Origin: Carpediemonas membranifera
Taxonomy: Eukaryota; Fornicata
Reading direction: 5' to 3'
Assembly (NCBI GenBank): GCA_019828565.1
Contig: JAHDYR010000024.1
Span: 427,664-491,663 of the forward strand
DNA: 64,000 nucleotides
The notes beneath the pieces are model-generated. The model searched no databases. It saw nothing but the letters and a program-made list of their open reading frames with translations, and had not been told where the DNA came from. Made by a program: the position numbers and the translations under genes. Position 1 is the first letter of the stretch. The number at the start of each line of letters is the position of its first letter. Below are positions 1 through 8,497 of the stretch, in pieces.

Positions 1-1828
1 CTCGACGGCGATGACACTGTTGCCCGAGGAAAGGGACTGGGTACTGCGGCGGCTGGAGTACTTTTTCGAGGGTCGGGCACCGCTGAACATCTCGTACACG
101 ATCCAACACGCCATGACGGCCGAGCAGATGGTGATTCAGTGCCATACCAGCGATGTTCTCGATGAAGACGGCATGGTAGTCGCTGCGGTAGGCATTGCTA
201 AGAACGTCACCGAGATGACCCGCATCCAGGCCGAGCTGGCGGACGTCAACGAGATGTTCCACGAGATGGCGGCGATGATCAGCGACGTATGGTGGATCTC
301 CAAGCCCGTGGTCACCGACGACCAGGGCACCATCGTCGACGAGGACGGCAACCACGGCATCATACCATTCCAACACGTCACCCGCAGCTGCATTGATTTA
401 TTAGAGCTCACACCTGAGCAGCTCATCGAGGATCCATACATCATGTTCACACTGGTTGACGAGGCCGACAAGAGGGATATTTGCAAGGCCATCGACACAT
501 TCATGGTCCAGGTCGCTGATGACCCCACTGACATGGTGCTCGAGATCATATGGCGACTTAGGCTATCGGGCGGGCGGGTTCGTCATGCTCTGCTCCGAGT
601 CAAACCCGTGTTGAACTGCCGTGGCACTGTGGTCCGGTTCGCGGGCACCATTAGCGACATTACTGACATGATCGACGTCCAGAGCAGTCTGGCACAGTAT
701 CTAGAGAAATCTAATCAAATCCTGGACAACATCGATCAGATGGTCTGCCTGCTGGAGCTCGTCCCCGGGGCCCTGGCCGGCCCCGTGTGTGAGGGCCGCA
801 CCAACCCGCTCACCCGCACCGTCTTCGTCAACCCGAGCTATGAGGCGATCACCGGCTTCACAGTCGACGGGATCAAGCGGAGTCGTGCGAACGAGCACTG
901 CAGTCTCTTCCTCTTTGATGACGAGCGGCACCGACAGTTCGACGCGTTTGTCATTGGGGAAGGCCACTCGCTGTCGATGCAGTACCCCCTGGTTCGTGCA
1001 GATGGCGCCCTCATTCATGTCAGTCTTAAGATTAACGCCATCCCCGAGGACGGTGTGCGGAAGTTCTTCGTCGCCACACTCTGTGACATCACTGAAGTTG
1101 TCACTGCCCTGTCTGACAAGGAGCTGATTGAGCAGCAGATGCACAGGGCCCAGAAGCTCGAGAGCCTGGGCGTGCTGGCTGGTGGCATCTCGCATGACTT
1201 CAACGACATCATATCGGTCATCATGGGAAACACGGACCTCGCCCTGGAGCTGGTCGAGCCCGGCACTGCCATACATGGCATGCTATTGGAGATGATCGAA
1301 GCGGCGACCCGGGCGTGCACCTTTACGGATCAGTTGCTGTCGTACTCGGGCAAGAATAAGGGCATCATGACGCCAGTCAACGTCACAAACCTGCTCGATG
1401 GAATGCGCACGTTCCTCACGACCAGCGTGCCCCCAAACGTCACCACGAACTGGGAGCTTCACGCCGAACACATGCCCACCATCATCGGCGACAAGGTCCA
1501 GCTCGGCCAGGTAATCCACAACCTCTTCACCAACAGCATAGAGGCCATTGGGTCTAGTGAGGGCACGATCACACTCTCCTCTGGCGTCACAGTCGTTGAC
1601 TCGGAGCCGAGGGTCTTCGTTCGAGTGGCAGACACAGGCTGCGGAATGCCGGCTGATGTCAGGGAGCGTCTGTTCGACCCTTTTTACAGCACAAAGTTTA
1701 CTGGACGTGGGCTGGGCATGGCGGCCGTGGGCGGTATCGTCAGGGCACACCGGGGATCGATAGACGTCCAGTCGGTGCCGGGGTCGGGGACGATATTCAC
1801 ACTGCGGTTCCCTATAGACGAGGGATAG
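1..1828 (+). CDS. PAS-domain sensor histidine kinase (5' partial)
   Basis: Two-component sensor kinase that would autophosphorylate on histidine. The first in-frame ATG is at 11, but the frame is open to the window edge and the protein begins in the middle of a PAS fold, so the true start lies upstream. Counting from that ATG: PAS/PAC tail 1-70, second PAS about 80-225, third PAS about 232-365, then a HisKA helix with GGISHDFND (His395). The HATPase_c domain has an N-box around 504-508, G1 DTGCG 541-545, F-box FDPFYSTK 555-562 and G2 GRGLGMA 565-571. All catalytic boxes look intact. It stops after the ATPase domain, with no receiver domain, so it needs a separate phosphorelay partner not seen here. 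No membrane segment is visible in this part. An AGTAAA signal lies at 1850-1855. Bacterial-type kinases are rare in eukaryotes; acquisition by transfer is possible but inferred. Confidence 0.9.
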
Positions 1829-1911
1829 CCGGTCAGAGTGTTGTAGAGCAGTAAAGCGCCAGAGTGTCGTGGTTGATCTCTTCACTTTTTTTTCACTTTT
1901 CAGAACACGGC

Positions 1912-2046
1912 ATGAGCACGACAAGGAGCTATGTGGAGCCCACGGCGGTATTCGTCACTGGAGAGGACGTTGATGAGTACGTACGTTGCATGGAAGAGAT
2001 GAACGCCGAGATGAGGGCCAAGGATCAACTCGACATCACCATGTAG
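1912..2046 (+). CDS. tiny ORF, 44 aa, doubtful
   Basis: A short acidic ORF (MSTTRSYVEP start) between the histidine kinase and the H3 array. An in-frame ATG at 1864 would add 16 residues, but that part is encoded by a T-rich stretch ending in TTTTCAG at about 1902, more like untranslated or splice-acceptor sequence. No family is recognised. It could be a small protein, a terminal exon or chance. Confidence 0.25.
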   Translation: MSTTRSYVEPTAVFVTGEDVDEYVRCMEEMNAEMRAKDQLDITM

Positions 2047-2417
2047 GCCCATTCCCGAGATTGATTGGAGAAGTAATGCCGTACCACTGGTAAGGCGATC
2101 GTATGTCCTGATAATACGTTCATTGCGGACTCAATTGCGACATAGGGCTCGTCACTTGGTGTCATTCATTAAAGACCTGCGATGACAATCGTTCTGCTCG
2201 ATACGTTGAACACTGAAGCTTGATGACACCTATTCTTGTATAATAAAGGCTAATAGCTGGCCTATTCTCTCATTATTACCGTCTTCTGTCCTGAGAAGCA
2301 CTTCTTCATTTCAAATTTTCAAAGCCATAAACTGGGCTTCATTTTGACATAGTAATGCAAAATAGTATTAGAGAAAAGTGGCGACAATGAGTAGACATCC
2401 GCTTCACTAGAGTATAA
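2047..2417. other. AT-rich intergenic region upstream of H3 copy 1
   Basis: No gene is visible. This is the only promoter region that H3 copy 1 can have, and it is unrelated to the 283 bp shared upstream of copies 2 and 3. Similarity among the three copies begins only at GAAATGG, 3 nt before the ATG. It contains several AT-rich patches such as those around 2235-2275. Confidence 0.6.
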
Positions 2418-2420
2418 GAA

Positions 2421-2837
2421 ATGGCTCGTACCAAGCAAACCGCACGTAAGCAGCAGCCCGGTGGCAAGGCCCCCCGCAAGCAGCTCGCCGCTAAGGCCGC
2501 TCGTAAGACCGCCGCCGCCACTGGTGGCATGAAGAAGGTTCACCGCTTCAAGCCCGGCACTGTCGCTATCCGTGACATCAAGAAGTACCAGAAGAGCACT
2601 GAGCTCCTCATCCGCAAGCTCCCCTTCCAGCGCCTCGTCCGTGAGATCTCCCAGGACTTCCAGCTCGATCTCCGCTTCCAGTCCGCCGCTGTGAACGCCC
2701 TCCAGGAGGCTGCTGAGGCCTACCTCGTTGGCCTCTTCGAGGACACCAACCTCTGCGCCATCCACGCCCAGCGTGTGACCATCATGGAGCGCGACATGAT
2801 CCTCGCCCGCCGCATCCGTGGTGAAGCCCGCGCTTAA
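2421..2837 (+). CDS. histone H3, copy 1
   Basis: Core histone, 138 codons' worth of protein including Met. The histone fold (from [20 protein letters not shown] onwards) is highly conserved. The tail keeps K4, K9 (ARK), K27-equivalent in KAARKT and K36-equivalent in GGMKK. The STGGK segment after K9 is replaced by QQPGGK, so Ser10 and Thr11 are absent and later positions shift by one. The coding sequence is identical in copies 2 and 3, but this copy has a different upstream region. Downstream are a histone-like stem-loop (2859-2874) and a TGTAAAG signal (2900-2906). Confidence 0.97.
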   Translation: MARTKQTARKQQPGGKAPRKQLAAKAARKTAAATGGMKKVHRFKPGTVAIRDIKKYQKSTELLIRKLPFQRLVREISQDFQLDLRFQSAAVNALQEAAEAYLVGLFEDTNLCAIHAQRVTIMERDMILARRIRGEARA

Positions 2838-2858
2838 GCGACCAAACAAACCAAAAAC

Positions 2859-2874
2859 GGTGTCATCTGACACC
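2859..2874 (+). promoter_or_regulatory. histone 3' stem-loop, copy 1
   Basis: A perfect 6-bp stem GGTGTC/GACACC with a 4-nt loop ATCT, preceded by CAAAAAC and followed by ACTATC, 21 nt after the H3 stop. Stem length, loop length, A-rich 5' flank and GG/CC base match the layout of the histone mRNA 3' element bound by SLBP in animals. The loop is not the usual UUUC. It is present in all three H3 copies, but these are near-identical duplicates and so not independent evidence. Function is inferred. Confidence 0.55.
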
Positions 2875-3219
2875 ACTATCTAACAATATCAAGCCATCTT
2901 GTAAAGGAGAGAGTTTAACGTCGCTGCCTGTCGGTTTCCTGGACCAAGGTCGACTCTGCTAATGATGGCCGCATCATGCTGCTGCCACGCTGCCTCCGTC
3001 GCTGCTGTGGGGAGCTGTCGCTCGTAGGGGGCGGCGACTCGAGCAACTGTGGCATATACTAGTAAATCTCAATCACACTGCCCTGCGCCTGTAACATCCT
3101 TTCCTCGTCCCTTTATAAACCCGCCTAACATCCATAAGAGTACCGTTTCACCCCTCCATTACCACCCCTGTAAGAACCGTTCGAAGTCATCCTTGGCCAC
3201 GGGGTACAGCCGACGCCAC

Positions 3220-4047
3220 TCATCCTCCAGGGCAGCAAAGGGGGATATCACCGCGCCTATTGGCAGCGAGGGCGGCTCTGAGCTGACCGAAGTAGTGGTC
3301 GAGCATCGCGTCCTCGTGTGCCCCCTCGCCGTGCAGCAGGTAGGCGACGTCCCTCATACCACATCCCTGTCCAACGTACTGGAAGTCCACTGCTGCTACT
3401 CGCCCATCCGCCGCGAAACAGAAGTTGGCCGGCTTGGCGTCGCCGTGAACGAAGGTCTGGAAGGCAGCGTCGAGGAGCTGTTGGTCGAGGTTGGCCGCCT
3501 CTCGCTTCAACCGGCCCGGCCTCATGCGTTCGTACTCCTCCTGCCGTGTAGCAAGGTGCCAGTAAGTACCGACCTCCCATATACCAGCAGGGGGACGTTG
3601 CATGAAGTGGGCGTGGAAGTGGGCAAGCCACGTCAGAGAGGCCTTCATCTCAGACGCATTCAGGGAGTGGCGGCGCAACATGAAGCCAGCGGCGTCTAGA
3701 TCCTCGAGGACGAGCACGATCTCGTCCGGGATGGCCGTTGATGAGGCATAGGCCTGCGGGATTCGGCACGGACTGTTCTCGCCACAGAGTTGGGCGCCGT
3801 AGCGGTGGTAGAACTCCGTCTCAACAATGTACGAGCGCCGCTTGCGCTGGTGGCCAACGCTTGAGTCCCTTCCCTGCTTCAGACGCACGTGCTTGATGAT
3901 TGCAGTGGGGCAAACGCCATTCCGGATGTTTGTGATGCGCTCGATGCTACCATATCCCTCCCACAAGGTTTGAACCCGCTTTGAAGCCGAGTACTTGTCT
4001 GATTTCAAGGCATGGCAAATGATACCATCCACAGTGCTCACTGCCAT
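3220..4047 (-). pseudogene. APH/CHK-like kinase, copy 1, frameshifted near the C-terminus
   Basis: Same gene as the intact copy at 5069-5956, but an additional G in the run at 3240-3244 (five here, four in copy 2) shifts the frame. The last 26 residues are replaced by LCCPGG and a stop. The Brenner motif FVHGDAKPANF and the metal-binding VDFQ remain, so some activity could survive. A homopolymer miscall in the assembly is an equally good explanation, since the rest of the unit is identical. Confidence 0.75.
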
Positions 4048-4330
4048 CGATCGTCCTGCGAGTCGGGTCGACTGAGTTCCACTCCGCTGAATATGTGTGC
4101 TTAGAGGTTATGGGAGGTGACTGCAGGCCGAAGGTAGGCCGGAGTTTGTCCTTGCCCTCGAGACAGAAGTGCGCGAAAAAATGGTGATTTAAAAGGACCT
4201 GTCTACGGCATTTTATTCGTCCATCCGATGTGTTGAGCAACATAATTTGTCCAAACTTTTCGCAGTTTTGCCCGCAATTCCTTCCAAAAAAAATTGGCGC
4301 ACTTCGCATTCATTCGCGCAAAAGAACGAA
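4048..4330. promoter_or_regulatory. bidirectional promoter between APH-like kinase and H3 copy 2
   Basis: A 283-bp region separates the divergent ATGs at 4047 (-) and 4331 (+). The H3-proximal part is AT-rich with TTTAAAAGG (about 4188), an A8 run near 4287 and CGCGCAAAAGAACGAA directly before the ATG. The same region recurs at 5957-6239. No individual element is assigned. Confidence 0.45.
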
Positions 4331-4747
4331 ATGGCTCGTACCAAGCAAACCGCACGTAAGCAGCAGCCCGGTGGCAAGGCCCCCCGCAAGCAGCTCGCCG
4401 CTAAGGCCGCTCGTAAGACCGCCGCCGCCACTGGTGGCATGAAGAAGGTTCACCGCTTCAAGCCCGGCACTGTCGCTATCCGTGACATCAAGAAGTACCA
4501 GAAGAGCACTGAGCTCCTCATCCGCAAGCTCCCCTTCCAGCGCCTCGTCCGTGAGATCTCCCAGGACTTCCAGCTCGATCTCCGCTTCCAGTCCGCCGCT
4601 GTGAACGCCCTCCAGGAGGCTGCTGAGGCCTACCTCGTTGGCCTCTTCGAGGACACCAACCTCTGCGCCATCCACGCCCAGCGTGTGACCATCATGGAGC
4701 GCGACATGATCCTCGCCCGCCGCATCCGTGGTGAAGCCCGCGCTTAA
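4331..4747 (+). CDS. histone H3, copy 2
   Basis: Identical coding sequence to copy 1. The ATG at 4331 is chosen because the protein then begins [10 protein letters not shown]; an in-frame upstream start near 4247 would add 28 residues with no histone similarity. The upstream region is shared with copy 3 and divergent from the kinase gene. The stem-loop lies at 4769-4784, followed by TGTAAAG. Confidence 0.97.
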   Translation: MARTKQTARKQQPGGKAPRKQLAAKAARKTAAATGGMKKVHRFKPGTVAIRDIKKYQKSTELLIRKLPFQRLVREISQDFQLDLRFQSAAVNALQEAAEAYLVGLFEDTNLCAIHAQRVTIMERDMILARRIRGEARA

Positions 4748-4768
4748 GCGACCAAACAAACCAAAAAC

Positions 4769-4784
4769 GGTGTCATCTGACACC
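4769..4784 (+). promoter_or_regulatory. histone 3' stem-loop, copy 2
   Basis: Same GGTGTC-ATCT-GACACC hairpin as after copy 1, 21 nt after the stop codon. Confidence 0.55.
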
Positions 4785-5068
4785 ACTATCTAACAATATC
4801 AAGCCATCTTGTAAAGGAGAGAGTTTAACGTCGCTGCCTGTCGGTTTCCTGGACCAAGGTCGACTCTGCTAATGATGGCCGCATCATGCTGCTGCCACGC
4901 TGCCTCCGTCGCTGCTGTGGGGAGCTGTCGCTCGTAGGGGGCGGCGACTCGAGCAACTGTGGCATATACTAGTAAATCTCAATCACACTGCCCTGCGCCT
5001 GTAACATCCTTTCCTCGTCCCTTTATAAACCCGCCTAACATCCATAAGAGTACCGTTTCACCCCTCCA

Positions 5069-5956
5069 TTACCACCCCTGTAAGAACCGTTCGAAGTCAT
5101 CCTTGGCCACGGGGTACAGCCGACGCCACTCATCCTCCAGGGCAGCAAAGGGGATATCACCGCGCCTATTGGCAGCGAGGGCGGCTCTGAGCTGACCGAA
5201 GTAGTGGTCGAGCATCGCGTCCTCGTGTGCCCCCTCGCCGTGCAGCAGGTAGGCGACGTCCCTCATACCACATCCCTGTCCAACGTACTGGAAGTCCACT
5301 GCTGCTACTCGCCCATCCGCCGCGAAACAGAAGTTGGCCGGCTTGGCGTCGCCGTGAACGAAGGTCTGGAAGGCAGCGTCGAGGAGCTGTTGGTCGAGGT
5401 TGGCCGCCTCTCGCTTCAACCGGCCCGGCCTCATGCGTTCGTACTCCTCCTGCCGTGTAGCAAGGTGCCAGTAAGTACCGACCTCCCATATACCAGCAGG
5501 GGGACGTTGCATGAAGTGGGCGTGGAAGTGGGCAAGCCACGTCAGAGAGGCCTTCATCTCAGACGCATTCAGGGAGTGGCGGCGCAACATGAAGCCAGCG
5601 GCGTCTAGATCCTCGAGGACGAGCACGATCTCGTCCGGGATGGCCGTTGATGAGGCATAGGCCTGCGGGATTCGGCACGGACTGTTCTCGCCACAGAGTT
5701 GGGCGCCGTAGCGGTGGTAGAACTCCGTCTCAACAATGTACGAGCGCCGCTTGCGCTGGTGGCCAACGCTTGAGTCCCTTCCCTGCTTCAGACGCACGTG
5801 CTTGATGATTGCAGTGGGGCAAACGCCATTCCGGATGTTTGTGATGCGCTCGATGCTACCATATCCCTCCCACAAGGTTTGAACCCGCTTTGAAGCCGAG
5901 TACTTGTCTGATTTCAAGGCATGGCAAATGATACCATCCACAGTGCTCACTGCCAT
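5069..5956 (-). CDS. aminoglycoside phosphotransferase / choline-kinase-like protein, intact copy
   Basis: A 295-aa protein-kinase-fold small-molecule kinase. Seen: an acidic hinge region VLVLEDLDAAGF (about 109-120), the catalytic Brenner motif FVHGDAKPANFCF (about 194-206) and the metal-binding VAAVDFQYVGQG (about 211-222), typical of the APH/CHK (ecdysteroid-kinase-like) superfamily. The substrate cannot be told from sequence. HGDAKPANFCF followed by [16 protein letters not shown] recalls small bacterial phosphotransferases, so bacterial origin is possible, but no search was run. It is divergent from H3 copy 3 and convergent with H3 copy 2. The ATG at 5956 gives the only complete N-terminus. 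Confidence 0.8.
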   Translation of the reverse strand: MAVSTVDGIICHALKSDKYSASKRVQTLWEGYGSIERITNIRNGVCPTAIIKHVRLKQGRDSSVGHQRKRRSYIVETEFYHRYGAQLCGENSPCRIPQAYASSTAIPDEIVLVLEDLDAAGFMLRRHSLNASEMKASLTWLAHFHAHFMQRPPAGIWEVGTYWHLATRQEEYERMRPGRLKREAANLDQQLLDAAFQTFVHGDAKPANFCFAADGRVAAVDFQYVGQGCGMRDVAYLLHGEGAHEDAMLDHYFGQLRAALAANRRGDIPFAALEDEWRRLYPVAKDDFERFLQGW

Positions 5957-6239
5957 CGATCGTCCTGCGAGTCGGGTCGACTGAGTTCCACTCCGCTGAA
6001 TATGTGTGCTTAGAGGTTATGGGAGGTGACTGCAGGCCGAAGGTAGGCCGGAGTTTGTCCTTGCCCTCGAGACAGAAGTGCGCGAAAAAATGGTGATTTA
6101 AAAGGACCTGTCTACGGCATTTTATTCGTCCATCCGATGTGTTGAGCAACATAATTTGTCCAAACTTTTCGCAGTTTTGCCCGCAATTCCTTCCAAAAAA
6201 AATTGGCGCACTTCGCATTCATTCGCGCAAAAGAACGAA
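5957..6239. promoter_or_regulatory. bidirectional promoter between APH-like kinase and H3 copy 3
   Basis: Copy of the 283-bp divergent region at 4048-4330, by eye identical. Confidence 0.45.
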
Positions 6240-6656
6240 ATGGCTCGTACCAAGCAAACCGCACGTAAGCAGCAGCCCGGTGGCAAGGCCCCCCGCAAGC
6301 AGCTCGCCGCTAAGGCCGCTCGTAAGACCGCCGCCGCCACTGGTGGCATGAAGAAGGTTCACCGCTTCAAGCCCGGCACTGTCGCTATCCGTGACATCAA
6401 GAAGTACCAGAAGAGCACTGAGCTCCTCATCCGCAAGCTCCCCTTCCAGCGCCTCGTCCGTGAGATCTCCCAGGACTTCCAGCTCGATCTCCGCTTCCAG
6501 TCCGCCGCTGTGAACGCCCTCCAGGAGGCTGCTGAGGCCTACCTCGTTGGCCTCTTCGAGGACACCAACCTCTGCGCCATCCACGCCCAGCGTGTGACCA
6601 TCATGGAGCGCGACATGATCCTCGCCCGCCGCATCCGTGGTGAAGCCCGCGCTTAA
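6240..6656 (+). CDS. histone H3, copy 3
   Basis: Identical in coding sequence to copies 1 and 2, with the same upstream region as copy 2. Its stop is followed by the stem-loop (6678-6693) and TGTAAAG. No H4, H2A or H2B gene accompanies the array, so H3 is amplified alone. Confidence 0.97.
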   Translation: MARTKQTARKQQPGGKAPRKQLAAKAARKTAAATGGMKKVHRFKPGTVAIRDIKKYQKSTELLIRKLPFQRLVREISQDFQLDLRFQSAAVNALQEAAEAYLVGLFEDTNLCAIHAQRVTIMERDMILARRIRGEARA

Positions 6657-6677
6657 GCGACCAAACAAACCAAAAAC

Positions 6678-6693
6678 GGTGTCATCTGACACC
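6678..6693 (+). promoter_or_regulatory. histone 3' stem-loop, copy 3
   Basis: Same 6-bp stem and ATCT loop, 21 nt after the stop. Confidence 0.55.
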
Positions 6694-6910
6694 ACTATCT
6701 AACAATATCAAGCCATCTTGTAAAGGAGAGAGTTTAACGTCGCTGCCTGTCGGTTTCCTGGACCAAGGTCGACTCTGCTAATGATGGCCGCATCATGCTG
6801 CTGCCACGCTGCCTCCGTCGCTGCTGTGGGGAGCTGTCGCTCGTAGGGGGCGGCGACTCAGCAACTGGCATCATCACAACCACTTGTCCGTCGCCGCGCG
6901 AAGCGCCAGC

Positions 6911-8470
6911 ATGGCGCACAGAACAAAGAATGCTAGTAAGGCACTCATCGCTGCGTTCAAACTCGCCGTCGAGGTGCGCTCAGTGCCCAGCGATGCCCTG
7001 TTCCTCATCCTGGACGCCTATGAACGGCAAAACGGGAATAAGCTCCCTGGATATGAAAGACTAGCGTGCTTTTCTCGCAAAGAACGTGGCGATGATCTCG
7101 ACAAGCTCATCGCCGCTCTTGCCATCATCCCGCCACTCAATCCCGAGGCACAGGCCCTCCTCGACGGCGCCCGCTGTCTGATATCGGAGGCCACGACCCC
7201 CTGGACGGCCGTGGAGCTGCCAGAGGACGATACTACATCCCCGCTGCTCGGTCTAGCTCCAGCTCTCTTGTGGGCCCTGCTGATGGCCGGTGGTGCCAAC
7301 CCAGACCTGGCACTGACCGATGAGCGTGCCGCCGATGACAATATCTGCTATACTCAACGCTCCAAGTTCCCCTGGTTCCTCTGCAGGGTGTTCCTCCAGT
7401 CCCATCGGCTCGCCAAGAAGGACGGTGAGTACTACGCCCACCGGGACGGCCAAGGGCGGTGTCTCTTCCACCGCTTGTATGTTGGCCGACTCTTCCTGCT
7501 CGACACAACCGAGCACACCTGCTTCACCCGCGCCAGGGTGCCTAGGGCTACGAGGGTCCTCTGCGACGGGTCGACCTGCCTTATACAGACCGACAAGGGA
7601 TTGTGGGGCTTTGGCGACAGCAGCAATGGTCAGCTGGGGCTCACGGTCTCTGACTTCGTCGACCCGACCCGTCTCACCTTCCCCGCCTGCCCCGAAGTCG
7701 CCGCGCTCGAGGCCAGTCTGCCCCTCTGGGAGAAGCACCGCCTCGTGCGGCAGCTCTCTGTTGCCCACAGACGCGTCCTGCTCCTAACACCAGTTGGCCT
7801 GATCATTGCGGGCGACGGTGCGGGATGGGCCACGGGTGGGAGTGAAAGTGGCCAGTTCCAGCCGGTTCCCCTGCCTGATGGATTCGTCCCAGATCATATC
7901 ATCAATGATGCTCTCACCGTCATCCTCTCCATGGGCGACCATCAGTTGATTGCCGGGGACAACTACATGGGCCGACTCGGCATCGGTCACACGCACTGCT
8001 CGCTGACGTTCGTCGACCTTCCCGTCCACGTGGACCGCATCGTAGTCTGCGGCGACATCTTCACCGTCTACTCCTGTGGCTCTGCTCTGTTGTTCGCAGG
8101 GCAGGTCTCTAGTGGTCTGGTCGAGGCCGGAATCATGCCCGGACACGCGGTATTCGACCGCTGCGTGTTTCCCGTTGAGTTGACTGTTCCCCGAGACATC
8201 ACTCGCTTCTGGTGCGATCATACCGCTGTCTGCTGTGTTGCTGGCGCCACCACTCTTTTTATTAGCGGTTGTTGCTACCACCTGCCCATCGAGGCCGCCT
8301 TCATCTCAGCAGTTCTAGATTGCTCTCCTGGCCCCCTCCCATCATTCATGGACGTCGATGGCGACGTTTACGTTGTCAGCAAGGTGAAGAAGGGCACGTG
8401 CCATGTAACAACAAGCCCGCTCTTACGACTCGTGGCAGCTGAAGAGATTAGAGTTTGCCATATTAAATAA
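6911..8470 (+). CDS. RCC1-like repeat protein (paralog of the gene at 22140)
   Basis: A 519-aa protein. The central part has beta-propeller-like repeats: GLWGFGDSSNGQLG followed by DPTRLTFP, and a later MGDHQLIAGDNYMGRLGIG followed by FVDLPVHVDRI, as in RCC1/ATS1 proteins. The N-terminal 170 residues match no family I recognise but are shared with the paralog. RCC1-type propellers range from Ran exchange factors to ubiquitin-ligase and ciliary proteins, so the role is open. The start is the first ATG (6911); the frame extends upstream without another ATG. The gene is convergent with Vip1, only 27 nt between stops, with TTAAATAA-rich DNA serving both 3' ends. Confidence 0.7.
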   Translation: MAHRTKNASKALIAAFKLAVEVRSVPSDALFLILDAYERQNGNKLPGYERLACFSRKERGDDLDKLIAALAIIPPLNPEAQALLDGARCLISEATTPWTAVELPEDDTTSPLLGLAPALLWALLMAGGANPDLALTDERAADDNICYTQRSKFPWFLCRVFLQSHRLAKKDGEYYAHRDGQGRCLFHRLYVGRLFLLDTTEHTCFTRARVPRATRVLCDGSTCLIQTDKGLWGFGDSSNGQLGLTVSDFVDPTRLTFPACPEVAALEASLPLWEKHRLVRQLSVAHRRVLLLTPVGLIIAGDGAGWATGGSESGQFQPVPLPDGFVPDHIINDALTVILSMGDHQLIAGDNYMGRLGIGHTHCSLTFVDLPVHVDRIVVCGDIFTVYSCGSALLFAGQVSSGLVEAGIMPGHAVFDRCVFPVELTVPRDITRFWCDHTAVCCVAGATTLFISGCCYHLPIEAAFISAVLDCSPGPLPSFMDVDGDVYVVSKVKKGTCHVTTSPLLRLVAAEEIRVCHIK

Positions 8471-8497
8471 CGTTTAAATTATTAAACTATCCGGCCC

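Larger units (their letters stand above)
2418..4327. repeat. tandem array unit 1 (1910 bp): H3 plus APH-like kinase
   Basis: First complete unit of a head-to-tail duplication: H3 gene on +, its 3' flank, the APH-like kinase on -, and the divergent promoter of the next H3. By eye it matches unit 2 except for one extra G in a G-run at 3240-3244. Such identity, including intergenic DNA, implies recent duplication or gene conversion. Confidence 0.9.
4328..6236. repeat. tandem array unit 2 (1909 bp)
   Basis: Second complete unit, carrying H3 copy 2 and the intact kinase copy. It is 1 bp shorter than unit 1 because of the G-run difference. Confidence 0.9.
6237..6859. repeat. tandem array unit 3, partial (H3 and 3' flank only)
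   Basis: The third unit holds H3 and about 200 bp of 3' flank, then departs from units 1 and 2 after GGCGGCGACTC. Short patches (GCAACTG, GGCAT) still match just beyond the junction, so the boundary is slightly ragged. There is no third kinase; unique sequence leading to the RCC1-like gene follows. Confidence 0.85.

Noticed and set aside
4310-4786. 158-aa minus-strand ORF opposite histone H3, repeated in all copies
   Set aside because: Antisense shadow of the H3 gene with its GC-rich third positions; no protein similarity.
7425-7536. GTGAGT donor in the RCC1-like gene at 6911, with acceptor GCCAG
   Set aside because: Removing the 112 nt shifts the frame, whereas the unspliced frame stays open and aligns with the paralog.
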